5,052 nt of DNA from Pseudomonadota bacterium (GCA_023416415.1 JAEZHR010000141.1:1-5052), one strand, 5' to 3'. Positions 1-5,052 are shown, counted from the first letter of the stretch. The notes: a model not told the origin generated them from the letters alone. A program made the numbers and translations.

Positions 1-74
1 TGGGGCAGGCCATCATCACGCCGGTCCCTGCAGAAGTTTTGCAGGAGACTATCGAGGCGTGCGTCGCACGATGA
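1..74 (+). CDS. aroB: 3-dehydroquinate synthase, C-terminal end only (partial)
   Basis: An open frame enters from the left edge; its first complete codon is at 3 and it ends at TGA 72-74. The visible tail reads GQAIITPVPAEVLQETIEAC then VAR. This fits the poorly conserved C-terminus of 3-dehydroquinate synthase, the NAD-dependent cytosolic enzyme that turns DAHP into 3-dehydroquinate in the shikimate pathway. No catalytic residue lies in this fragment, so the name rests mostly on context: in many betaproteobacteria aroB sits directly upstream of dgt. The stop overlaps the dgt start as ATGA (71-74), which suggests co-transcription and translational coupling. That this is the end of a coding frame is fairly secure; the identity is probable, not proven. 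Confidence 0.7.
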   Translation, partial: GQAIITPVPAEVLQETIEACVAR

Positions 75-1216
75 ACCACAACGCCGCGCTCGCGCCCTAT
101 GCCGCCCGTCCGGAGGCATCGCGCGGCCGGCGTTACGACGAGGCGCCGCCAGCTTCGCGCTCCGAGTTCCAGCGCGATCGTGACCGCATCATTCATTCAA
201 CTGCGTTTCGGCGGCTTGAGTACAAGACCCAGGTGTTCGTCAATCACGAGGGAGACCTCTTTCGCACGCGCCTGACACACAGCATCGAAGTCGCGCAGAT
301 CGCTCGATCGATTGCCCGCATGCTTGGGCTCAATGAAGATCTGGTTGAAGCAATTTCACTTGCGCACGATCTCGGGCATACGCCGTTCGGACATGCAGGC
401 CAGGAAGCGCTGAATGCGTGCATGAAGGAATACGGCGGCTTTGAGCACAATCTGCAAAGCCTGCGCGTAGTGGACGAGTTGGAAGAACATTACGGTGCCT
501 TCGACGGGCTGAACCTGATGTTCGAAACCCGCGAAGGAATTCTCAAGCACTGCTCGCTCGCCAACGCGAAAACGCTGGGCGACGTTGGCGAGCGCTTTAT
601 CGCACGCACGCAGCCCACGCTGGAGGCGCAGCTGGCCAACCTGGCCGATGAAATCGCGTACAACAATCACGACATCGATGACGGCTTGCGTTCCGGCCTG
701 TTGACCACTTCGCAGCTGCAGGAGGTGGATTTCTTCGCCCGCCATTTCCGTGAAGTCGAATTGACGTATCCCGGGATCACGGGGCGGCGTGCGATTCACG
801 AAACGATCAGGCGCATGATCAATGCTCTGGTCATTGATCTGATCGGGACATCCCGTGGACGGATCGAGGCCGTCGGGCCGAAGTCTGTCGACGCGGTGCG
901 CGCTGCGCCGATGCTCATCGCCTTCTCCGATTCGATGGCGGCCGAAGCTATATTGCTGAAGCAGTTCCTGCGCAAAAATCTTTACCAGCATTACCGCGTG
1001 AACAGGATGACCAGCAAGGCGCGGCGTATCGTGCGCGAATTGTTCGACGCATTCATGGCGGAACCGAGACTGTTGCCGCCGGACTACCAGCATCAGGCTT
1101 TGGGCGATGAATCGAGTCGACGGCAGGCGCGCAAAGTTGCCGATTACATTGCCGGCATGACCGATCGCTACGCGATGCGGGAGTATCGGCGTCTATTTGC
1201 CGTCGACGAAATCTGA
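71..1216 (+). CDS. dgt: Deoxyguanosinetriphosphate triphosphohydrolase-like protein (HD domain dNTPase)
   Basis: This 381-residue cytosolic protein belongs to the dGTPase family, which hydrolyses dGTP (or other dNTPs) to the nucleoside and tripolyphosphate and so tunes dNTP pools. The N-terminal RDRDRIIHSTAFRRLEYKTQ block (35-54) is typical. The metal-binding HD signature is visible as H70 (in RLTHS), H99-D100 (AHDLGHTPFGHAG) and D193 (LADEIAYNNHDIDD). The FEHNLQSLRVV block (124-134) and the FETREGILKH block (151-160) are also family hallmarks. The length fits the shorter 'dGTPase-like' type rather than the roughly 505-residue E. coli enzyme, so substrate preference is uncertain. I chose ATG 71 because it overlaps the upstream stop as ATGA. 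GTG 59 is an in-frame alternative adding four residues, and the AGGAG at 43-47 is better spaced for it (11 nt). No terminator is seen after the stop, which abuts the convergent gene. Confidence 0.93.
   Translation: MNHNAALAPYAARPEASRGRRYDEAPPASRSEFQRDRDRIIHSTAFRRLEYKTQVFVNHEGDLFRTRLTHSIEVAQIARSIARMLGLNEDLVEAISLAHDLGHTPFGHAGQEALNACMKEYGGFEHNLQSLRVVDELEEHYGAFDGLNLMFETREGILKHCSLANAKTLGDVGERFIARTQPTLEAQLANLADEIAYNNHDIDDGLRSGLLTTSQLQEVDFFARHFREVELTYPGITGRRAIHETIRRMINALVIDLIGTSRGRIEAVGPKSVDAVRAAPMLIAFSDSMAAEAILLKQFLRKNLYQHYRVNRMTSKARRIVRELFDAFMAEPRLLPPDYQHQALGDESSRRQARKVADYIAGMTDRYAMREYRRLFAVDEI
555..594. repeat. Perfect 12-bp inverted repeat inside dgt
   Basis: The arm CGCTCGCCAACG (555-566) is the exact reverse complement of CGTTGGCGAGCG (583-594), with a 16-nt spacer. 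It covers codons 162-175 of dgt (S-L-A-N ... D-V-G-E-R). The mRNA could form a strong GC-rich hairpin. No T-run follows, so it is not an intrinsic terminator. The role is unknown and it may be a by-product of codon choice. Confidence 0.8.
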
Positions 1217-2305
1217 TCAGAGCGTGCGCAATGGATGTGCGTGCGCAGGCCATGCAGGCTCAAAGTGGCGCGCGATCATTTCCGAGGTGACTTCGTTGAC
1301 ATTCGGTACAGACCACTTCGGTGCATTGTCCTTGTCAATGACCAGGGCGCGTACGCCCTCCAGCACCTCTCCATGCTCGAAGCAGCGACGCACCATGTTG
1401 CGTTCCATGCGCAGGCAGTCGGCGACGCTCATCTCGGCCCCGCGGCGCAGCTGTTCAAGTGTCACGCACATCATCAGCGGCGAGCGCGTCTGCATGGTGG
1501 CCAGCGTCTTGCGCGCGAATGCGCTGCCGTCTTTTTCCAGTGATGCCACGATGGCCGGCACGGAACTGGCGGCAAAGTGGAAATCGATTGCAGCGCGTGC
1601 CGAGGCCAGAGCGCTCGCATGCGGTTCCGCCTTACTGGAAAAAGGTGCCGCGAATCTGCGAATCTCCGCATCCAGATCGTTGCCTTTGTACTGGTCCAGC
1701 AGCTGATCGAAGGCTTCCAGTTTCGACGATGGAATGAATACATCCGCCAGCTCGGCATGCAGCGCATCGGCTGCGCCAACAATCTCGCCGGTCACGCCGA
1801 GATAAGTGCCCAGCTCGCCAGGCGTGCGCGAAAGGAAATGACTGCCGCCGACGTCGGGGAACAATCCGATGTTGACTTCAGGCATGGCCATCTTCGTGCG
1901 CTCGGTCACAATGCGCATGCGATTGTTCGGCCCAGCTTGCGCCACCCCCATTCCGCCGCCCATCACGATTCCGTCCATCAGGGCGATGTAAGGCTTCGGA
2001 TAGCAATGGATCAGGTGATTCAGGGCGTATTCCTCGGTGAAGAAATCCTCGAGCAATGCACTGCCACCCTGTGGCGTTGATGTGCCGGCCTCGTAGAAAA
2101 AGCGGATGTCTCCGCCCGCACAAAAGGCGCGTTCGCTGCTGCCTCGAATCATGACCGCCGACACGGCCGCATTGTCGCGCCACTCAAGAAGCGTTTCCGT
2201 GATGGCCCGGATCATGTCGAGCGAAAGGGAATTGAGGGCTTTCGGACGGGCAAGGACGATGTGGCCGATGCGATTGCGCAGTTCGGTCTTTACGAGATCA
2301 GTCAT
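1217..2305 (-). CDS. 3-hydroxyisobutyryl-CoA hydrolase-type enoyl-CoA hydratase/isomerase family protein
   Basis: This 362-residue protein of the crotonase superfamily has the HIBCH layout. That enzyme hydrolyses 3-hydroxyisobutyryl-CoA to 3-hydroxyisobutyrate and CoA in valine breakdown. Visible motifs are FCAGGDIRFFYEAG (61-74), which forms part of the CoA pocket and oxyanion hole; the glycine-rich GIVMGGGMGVAQ (112-123); and MPEVNIGLFPDVGGSHFLSR (141-160). E143 and D151 in the last block match in spacing the catalytic Glu/Asp pair of human HIBCH. The C-terminal EGVRALVIDKDNAPKW (316-331) is characteristic of HIBCH and absent from ordinary enoyl-CoA hydratases of about 260 residues. There is no clear Shine-Dalgarno before ATG 2305, but the N-terminus (LVKTELRNRIGHIVLARP) fits the family, so the start is kept. 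It is probably a single-gene unit between the hpf terminator and dgt. Related hydrolases acting on 3-hydroxypropionyl-CoA or similar thioesters cannot be excluded. Confidence 0.9.
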   Translation of the reverse strand: MTDLVKTELRNRIGHIVLARPKALNSLSLDMIRAITETLLEWRDNAAVSAVMIRGSSERAFCAGGDIRFFYEAGTSTPQGGSALLEDFFTEEYALNHLIHCYPKPYIALMDGIVMGGGMGVAQAGPNNRMRIVTERTKMAMPEVNIGLFPDVGGSHFLSRTPGELGTYLGVTGEIVGAADALHAELADVFIPSSKLEAFDQLLDQYKGNDLDAEIRRFAAPFSSKAEPHASALASARAAIDFHFAASSVPAIVASLEKDGSAFARKTLATMQTRSPLMMCVTLEQLRRGAEMSVADCLRMERNMVRRCFEHGEVLEGVRALVIDKDNAPKWSVPNVNEVTSEMIARHFEPAWPAHAHPLRTL

Positions 2306-2333
2306 GGCTTGCTGCGAAGTTGGTGTAAAGGGA

Positions 2334-2363
2334 ATTCTAGCCAGATTGATCGCGAGGCGTCTG
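2334..2363 (-). promoter_or_regulatory. Weak sigma-70-type promoter candidate for the CoA hydrolase gene
   Basis: On the minus strand TAGAAT (2339-2334) matches the -10 consensus at five of six positions. It lies 28 nt before the start codon. With an 18-nt spacer the -35 would be CAGACG (2363-2358), matching only the central GAC. A promoter is expected here because the gene follows a terminator, but the -35 is poor and this remains a candidate. Confidence 0.25.
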
Positions 2364-2400
2364 TCATGCCCCGGCGTCGCATGGGACGAGCTCGAATGCG

Positions 2401-2428
2401 GAAATGAAAAGGGCGCATCTGCGCCCTT
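2401..2428 (-). terminator. Rho-independent terminator of the lptB-rpoN-hpf operon
   Basis: Read on the minus strand, AAGGGCGCA and TGCGCCCTT form a perfect 9-bp inverted repeat around a 2-nt centre (in practice 8 bp with a 4-nt loop). TTTTCATTTC follows immediately, the last two stem bases running into the T-rich tail. It starts 21 nt after the hpf stop codon. The plus-strand reading has no T-run after the hairpin, so it should act only on minus-strand transcripts. Confidence 0.88.
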
Positions 2429-2449
2429 GTGAAGACTGGAGGTTGAGGA

Positions 2450-2797
2450 CTACGCGGCGGCCGAGGCGTCGGGCATGCGTTTTGGTGTTTCGTGCTGGTG
2501 ATCCTGGACGCGAGTCTTGTACCTGAGCACTTGCCGGTCGAGCTTGTCGATCAGCGTATCGACTGCGGCGTACATGTCTTCGGAAAAACTTTCTACATGA
2601 ATGTCCTTGCCGCGCACGCGCAAGGTGATTTCCGCTCTCTGGCGCTTCTCCTTCTGCGCCAGATTTTCTACTGCAAGGATGACTGCAATATCAATGACAT
2701 GGTCGAAATGGCGCCGGATTCTTTCCAGCTTGGTCTCAACGTAATCCCGGATTGCCGGCGTCAGTTCGAGGTGATGTCCACTGATTTTGAGGTTCAT
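2450..2797 (-). CDS. hpf: Ribosome hibernation promoting factor, short HPF/RaiA (YfiA) family
   Basis: This 115-residue cytosolic protein of the sigma-54 modulation/S30EA family binds the 30S decoding region and helps form inactive ribosomes in stationary phase or under nutrient limitation. The whole domain is present: N-terminal MNLKISGHHLELTPAIRDYV (1-20), the helix ETKLERIRRHFDHV, basic strands around AEITLRVRGKDIHVES (55-70), and the signature EDMYAAVDTLIDKLDRQV (73-90). It is slightly longer than E. coli HPF (95 residues) because of a polar tail (about 97-115). It lacks the second domain of long HPF (about 180-190 residues). ATG 2797 is chosen over upstream in-frame ATGs (2878, 2845) because the family N-terminus begins here and AGGAG lies 6 nt upstream. 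It is third in lptB-rpoN-hpf and closes the operon. The ptsN and hprK genes that often follow are not here. Confidence 0.95.
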   Translation of the reverse strand: MNLKISGHHLELTPAIRDYVETKLERIRRHFDHVIDIAVILAVENLAQKEKRQRAEITLRVRGKDIHVESFSEDMYAAVDTLIDKLDRQVLRYKTRVQDHQHETPKRMPDASAAA

Positions 2798-2803
2798 ACA
2801 GCG

Positions 2804-2808
2804 CTCCT
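2804..2808 (-). promoter_or_regulatory. Shine-Dalgarno of hpf
   Basis: AGGAG on the minus strand lies 6 nt before ATG 2797. It decides the hpf start against the in-frame upstream ATGs, which lack a comparable site. Confidence 0.8.
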
Positions 2809-2819
2809 GTGATGGTGTT

Positions 2820-2833
2820 GCCGGTTGTCCGGC
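2820..2833 (-). other. Short GC-rich stem-loop in the rpoN-hpf gap
   Basis: On the minus strand GCCGG-ACAA-CCGGC forms a 5-bp all-GC stem with a 4-nt loop, ending 11 nt before the hpf Shine-Dalgarno. The rpoN-hpf gap is 112 bp (2798-2909), long for an operon whose other gap is 14 bp. A second small hairpin, CGCC-TTTC-GGCG, sits at 2860-2871. Neither is followed by a T-run, so these are not terminators. They could be processing or leader structures, or chance. No convincing promoter is visible in the gap. Confidence 0.4.
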
Positions 2834-2909
2834 GTGCCTCTGCATCCGCGTCCTTCGAACGCCGAAAGGCGGCAACAAGATGACTACTGCTGAAAAACAA
2901 AGGGGACTG

Positions 2910-4382
2910 CTACAGAGACTTGCGCAGATTGACTGGAGGGATTTTCAGAGCTTCACGATACTTCGCGACGGTGCGACGTGCGACCACCATGCCCTGTTCA
3001 CCCAACATATCTGCGATCTTGCTGTCAGAAAATGGGTTCTTCGGGTCTTCGGCTCCTATCAGTTGTTTGATCAGTGCCCGGATTGCCGTCGAAGATGCTT
3101 CGCCACCCGCTTCGGTTGCAACATGGCTTCCGAAGAAATACTTCAGTTCGAACACCCCATGCGGCGTGAGCATGTATTTCTGCGTGGTTACACGAGAGAT
3201 CGTGCTCTCGTGTAATCCCAGTGTATCAGCTATTTCGCGCAAGACAAGGGGACGCATGGCCACCTCGCCGTGCGAGAAAAAGTTGCGCTGGCGATCTACG
3301 ATGGCCTGCGCCACGCGCAGGATAGTGTCGAAACGCTGGCGCATGTTCTTGATCAGCCACTTGGCTTCCTGCAGCTGCGAAGTGAGCGATCCCTCACCCT
3401 TGTTTTGCTTCAGGATGCTGGCGTACATCGCATTCACGCGCAGGCGTGGCATCACTTCGTGATTCAGCGTGACCTGCCAGCCATTCTTTGCTTTCTTCAC
3501 GATGACGTCGGGTACAACGAAATCGGAGGCACCCGAGCCGAAGGCGGCGCCGGGATGCGGATTGCAGCGCTTGATGACCTGCTGGACTTCGCGCAGGTCG
3601 TCGTCGTCGCAGTCGAACAGCTTGCGCAGCTTGTTGAAATCGCGTTGCGCAAACAGCGTCAGGTAATTCTCGACGATCGAAAGGGCTAGGCGGCGCGTGA
3701 CAAGCGGCACCTTGGGCATGCGCCGGATCTGGATCGACAGGCATTCGGCTGCATTGCGCGCTCCGATGCCGGGCGGGTCGAAGCTCTGCAGCAGGGTCAG
3801 GGCGACCTGCAGATCGTCAAGCTCGATGCCGAGCTCCTCGGGCAGGCGCGCATGGATGTCTTCCAGAGGTTCTTCCAGGTAGCCGTTCTCGTTGAGCGCG
3901 TCGGTGATCAGCTCGACCAACGCACGGTCGCGCGGCTCGCGAACCGTCAGGCGCATCTGCTCGAGCACGTGTTCGCGCAGTGTGATGTCGTGCGCTTCGA
4001 TCTGCGGGCGTGCATCATCATCGTCCGGCGTCTTGCCGGTGCGGGCCACGTCGTCGAAGCTCCAGTCATTGTCCGCAGATGGCGTCGCATCCTGAGGCTC
4101 GCCGCCATCTGCGGGGGACGACGCCTCGTCCCCGGATGACGAAGGTGAAACGGGGGGTTCCATCGCAGCCGAAGGTGCCGTGCTGATTGCGCCGTCGGCC
4201 AGCAAGCGGACCGACCGGTCCAGCGGATCGTCGATTCTTTCCAGCAATGGGTTGTCGGACAGGATCTGTTCCAGCTCCTGGTGCAGATCCAGCGTCGACA
4301 GTTGCAGCAGGCGGATCGACTGCTGCAACTGCGGCGTCAGAGCAAGATGCTGCGACATGCGGAGTTGTAGCGTCTGTTTCAT
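2910..4382 (-). CDS. rpoN: RNA polymerase sigma-54 factor
   Basis: This 490-residue alternative sigma factor directs RNA polymerase to -24/-12 promoters and needs an AAA+ enhancer-binding protein for opening. All regions are visible. Gln/Leu-rich region I (about 1-50, with LTPQLQQSIRLLQLSTLDL at 15-33) contacts the activator. An acidic, Ser/Pro/Ala-rich region II linker follows (about 51-128, with DDDD near 120-123). The core-binding domain spans about 130-290 (NENGYLEEP at 164-172, LQSFDPPGIGARNAAECL at 198-215). The C-terminal DNA-binding part has a helix-turn-helix (LREIADTLGLHESTISRVTT, 381-400), and the RpoN box ARRTVAKYRE is intact at 468-477. Length is normal (E. coli 477). The start is supported by the family N-terminus MKQTLQLRMSQHLALTPQL and by AGGAAGAG just upstream. 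It begins 14 bp after the lptB stop, implying co-transcription. Two perfect inverted repeats lie inside the gene. Confidence 0.98.
   Translation of the reverse strand: MKQTLQLRMSQHLALTPQLQQSIRLLQLSTLDLHQELEQILSDNPLLERIDDPLDRSVRLLADGAISTAPSAAMEPPVSPSSSGDEASSPADGGEPQDATPSADNDWSFDDVARTGKTPDDDDARPQIEAHDITLREHVLEQMRLTVREPRDRALVELITDALNENGYLEEPLEDIHARLPEELGIELDDLQVALTLLQSFDPPGIGARNAAECLSIQIRRMPKVPLVTRRLALSIVENYLTLFAQRDFNKLRKLFDCDDDDLREVQQVIKRCNPHPGAAFGSGASDFVVPDVIVKKAKNGWQVTLNHEVMPRLRVNAMYASILKQNKGEGSLTSQLQEAKWLIKNMRQRFDTILRVAQAIVDRQRNFFSHGEVAMRPLVLREIADTLGLHESTISRVTTQKYMLTPHGVFELKYFFGSHVATEAGGEASSTAIRALIKQLIGAEDPKNPFSDSKIADMLGEQGMVVARRTVAKYREALKIPPVNLRKSL
3188..3215. repeat. Perfect 11-bp inverted repeat in the rpoN helix-turn-helix codons
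   Basis: TTACACGAGAG (3188-3198) and CTCTCGTGTAA (3205-3215) are exact reverse complements with a 6-nt spacer. The repeat spans codons 390-398 of rpoN (L-H-E-S-T-I-S-R-V), the second half of the helix-turn-helix. It depends on the outer codons TTA (Leu390) and GTA (Val398). No T-run follows on the coding strand. Confidence 0.85.
4299..4331. repeat. Perfect 12-bp inverted repeat near the start of rpoN
   Basis: CAGTTGCAGCAG (4299-4310) and CTGCTGCAACTG (4320-4331) are exact reverse complements with a 9-nt spacer. The repeat covers codons 18-28 exactly (QLQQSIRLLQL). The palindrome follows largely from the protein: CAG (Gln) and CTG (Leu) are mutual reverse complements, so QLQQ followed by LLQL tends to fold back. 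The mRNA hairpin would begin about 51 nt after the start codon. Confidence 0.85.
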
Positions 4383-4383
4383 T

Positions 4384-4391
4384 CTCTTCCT
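4384..4391 (-). promoter_or_regulatory. Shine-Dalgarno of rpoN
   Basis: AGGAAGAG on the minus strand lies in the 14-bp lptB-rpoN gap, with its AGGA core 5 nt before ATG 4382. It supports this start and leaves little room for a separate promoter between the two genes. Confidence 0.75.
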
Positions 4392-4396
4392 GTTCC

Positions 4397-5052
4397 TTAC
4401 ATCCGGAAGTGTTCGCCGAGATAGACTCGACGTACCGACTCATTGGCAATGATGTCGCTCGGGCTTCCGCTGGCCAGCACGGCGCCCTGGTTGATGATAT
4501 AGGCGCGGTCGCAAATGCCTAGCGTTTCACGCACATTGTGATCGGTGATCAGCACGCCAATGCCGCGTTCCTTGAGGAAGCGCACGATGCGCTGAATCTC
4601 GATCACGGCAATCGGATCCACGCCGGCGAACGGCTCATCGAGCAACACGAAGCGCGGGCTCGTGGCCAGCGCGCGCGCAATTTCCACCCGGCGACGCTCC
4701 CCCCCGGAAAGCGACAGTGCCTGATTCTCGCGTAGGCGCTCGATCTGCAGGTCTGCAAGCAAACTGGAGAGGCGCTGGCCGATCTCGTCGCGGTTCAGAG
4801 GTCGGTTGTCGACACGCTGCAGTTCGAGCACGGCGCGAATGTTCTCTTCGACCGTGAGCTTGCGAAAGACAGATGCTTCTTGGGGCAGATAGGAAAGTCC
4901 GAGGGTCGCGCGCCGATGGATCGGCAGGCGCGAGATCGGAACGCCGTCGAGGTCGATCTCTCCTGCGTCCGATGGCACCAGGCCGACGATCATGTAGAAA
5001 GATGTGGTCTTGCCAGCGCCATTCGGGCCCAGTAGGCCGACCACTTCTCCGC
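4397..5052 (-). CDS. lptB: Lipopolysaccharide export ABC transporter ATP-binding protein (N-terminus beyond window)
   Basis: LptB is the cytoplasmic ATPase of the LptB2FGC complex, which extracts LPS from the inner membrane and pushes it across the Lpt bridge. The visible part, about 217 residues, starts at the GEVVGLLGPNG stretch, so roughly 25-30 N-terminal residues are missing at the right edge. All ATPase motifs are present: Walker A GPNGAGKTT at the start (about 5033-5005), the Q-loop LPQEASVFRKLTVEENI, the ABC signature LSLSGGERRRVEIARAL, Walker B RFVLLDEPFAGVDP and the H-loop LITDHNVRETL. The C-terminal end VRRVYLGEHFRM is close to the VKRVYLGEDFRL of E. coli LptB and separates it from LivF/LivG-type ATPases. 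GTG 5044 is not a plausible start because it would delete the first strand. The gene is followed 14 bp later by rpoN, the usual proteobacterial order; lptA would be expected upstream, outside the window. Confidence 0.96.
   Translation of the reverse strand, partial: GEVVGLLGPNGAGKTTSFYMIVGLVPSDAGEIDLDGVPISRLPIHRRATLGLSYLPQEASVFRKLTVEENIRAVLELQRVDNRPLNRDEIGQRLSSLLADLQIERLRENQALSLSGGERRRVEIARALATSPRFVLLDEPFAGVDPIAVIEIQRIVRFLKERGIGVLITDHNVRETLGICDRAYIINQGAVLASGSPSDIIANESVRRVYLGEHFRM

Larger units (their letters stand above)
2306..2449. other. Intergenic region between the CoA hydrolase gene and hpf
   Basis: This 144-bp region is the longest gene-free stretch in the window. It holds the operon terminator (2401-2428) on the hpf side and the weak promoter candidate (2334-2363) on the hydrolase side. 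I see no tRNA, convincing small ORF, repeat or attachment site in the rest. Confidence 0.7.

Noticed and set aside
817..839. 8-bp inverted repeat GATCAATG/CATTGATC in dgt with a 7-nt spacer
   Set aside because: A repeat of this length is expected by chance about once in a window of this size.
356..1093. Long antisense open frame (245 codons) opposite dgt
   Set aside because: It is a codon-bias shadow. The sense frame matches the dGTPase family throughout with all HD residues, while the antisense product has no recognisable domain.
1226..1249. Two TGCGCA palindromes just after the convergent stops, considered as a bidirectional terminator
   Set aside because: The stem is only 6 bp with a long loop and no T-run on either strand; the bases are explained as the C-terminal codons of the CoA hydrolase.
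1577..2080. Plus-strand open frame (167 codons) opposite the CoA hydrolase gene
   Set aside because: It overlaps the conserved HIBCH motifs on the other strand and resembles no family.
2820..2840. Sigma-54-like GGCACG on the minus strand upstream of hpf (2838-2833), suggesting RpoN control of its neighbour
   Set aside because: The GC at -12 with a TTGC-like context is missing at the required spacing; only the -24 half resembles the consensus.
2798..2878. N-terminal extension of hpf from ATG 2878 or 2845
   Set aside because: The family N-terminus begins at MNLKISG and a good AGGAG precedes ATG 2797; the extension is Arg/Pro-rich and unlike HPF.
3305..3321. 7-bp inverted repeat CCTGCGC/GCGCAGG in rpoN with a 3-nt loop
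   Set aside because: It is short, GC-rich and within chance expectation; no T-run follows.
3924..3947. Imperfect hairpin ACGGT-CGCG/CGCG-A-ACCGT in rpoN
   Set aside because: It contains a bulge and lies in GC-rich coding DNA; not distinct from background.
1..5052. Mobile element, CRISPR, toxin-antitoxin, tRNA or other novel accessory system
   Set aside because: Nearly all bases belong to recognisable housekeeping genes; no transposase, tandem spacer array, cloverleaf or small paired ORFs were seen on either strand.

Overview
The window holds core, vertically inherited genes of a moderately GC-rich proteobacterium, most likely a betaproteobacterium. The evidence is the aroB-dgt pair, the lptB-rpoN-hpf order, and the wording of the dGTPase-like protein, which resembles the Burkholderiales/Neisseriales type. 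Genus cannot be set from this window. There is no sign of phage, transposon, CRISPR, integron or defence genes, and I did not find an undescribed system.

Layout, left to right. Positions 3-74 (+) are the last codons of a gene read as aroB. It overlaps dgt (71-1216, +), a dGTP triphosphohydrolase-like HD-domain protein, by ATGA. The dgt stop directly abuts the stop of a convergent gene (1217-2305, -) for a 3-hydroxyisobutyryl-CoA hydrolase-type member of the enoyl-CoA hydratase superfamily. Upstream of that gene lies a 144-bp intergenic region with a weak promoter candidate and a clear rho-independent terminator (2401-2428, minus strand). The terminator ends a minus-strand operon read right to left: lptB (4397 to beyond the right edge), rpoN (2910-4382) and hpf (2450-2797).

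The genes fall into three jobs. LptB powers lipopolysaccharide export. RpoN is sigma-54, and HPF is the small ribosome-hibernation factor usually encoded just after it. AroB (shikimate pathway) and the dNTPase form a conserved co-transcribed pair with no obvious shared pathway. The CoA hydrolase fits valine catabolism and seems to be its own transcription unit between two conserved clusters.

The least expected signals are three perfect inverted repeats of 11-12 bp inside coding sequence: one in dgt and two in rpoN. One rpoN repeat falls exactly on the Gln/Leu-rich N-terminal motif, where CAG (Gln) and CTG (Leu) are mutual reverse complements. The other falls on the DNA-binding helix-turn-helix. 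Also notable are the zero-gap convergent stops sharing a TGATCA palindrome, and the absence of ptsN/hprK after hpf.
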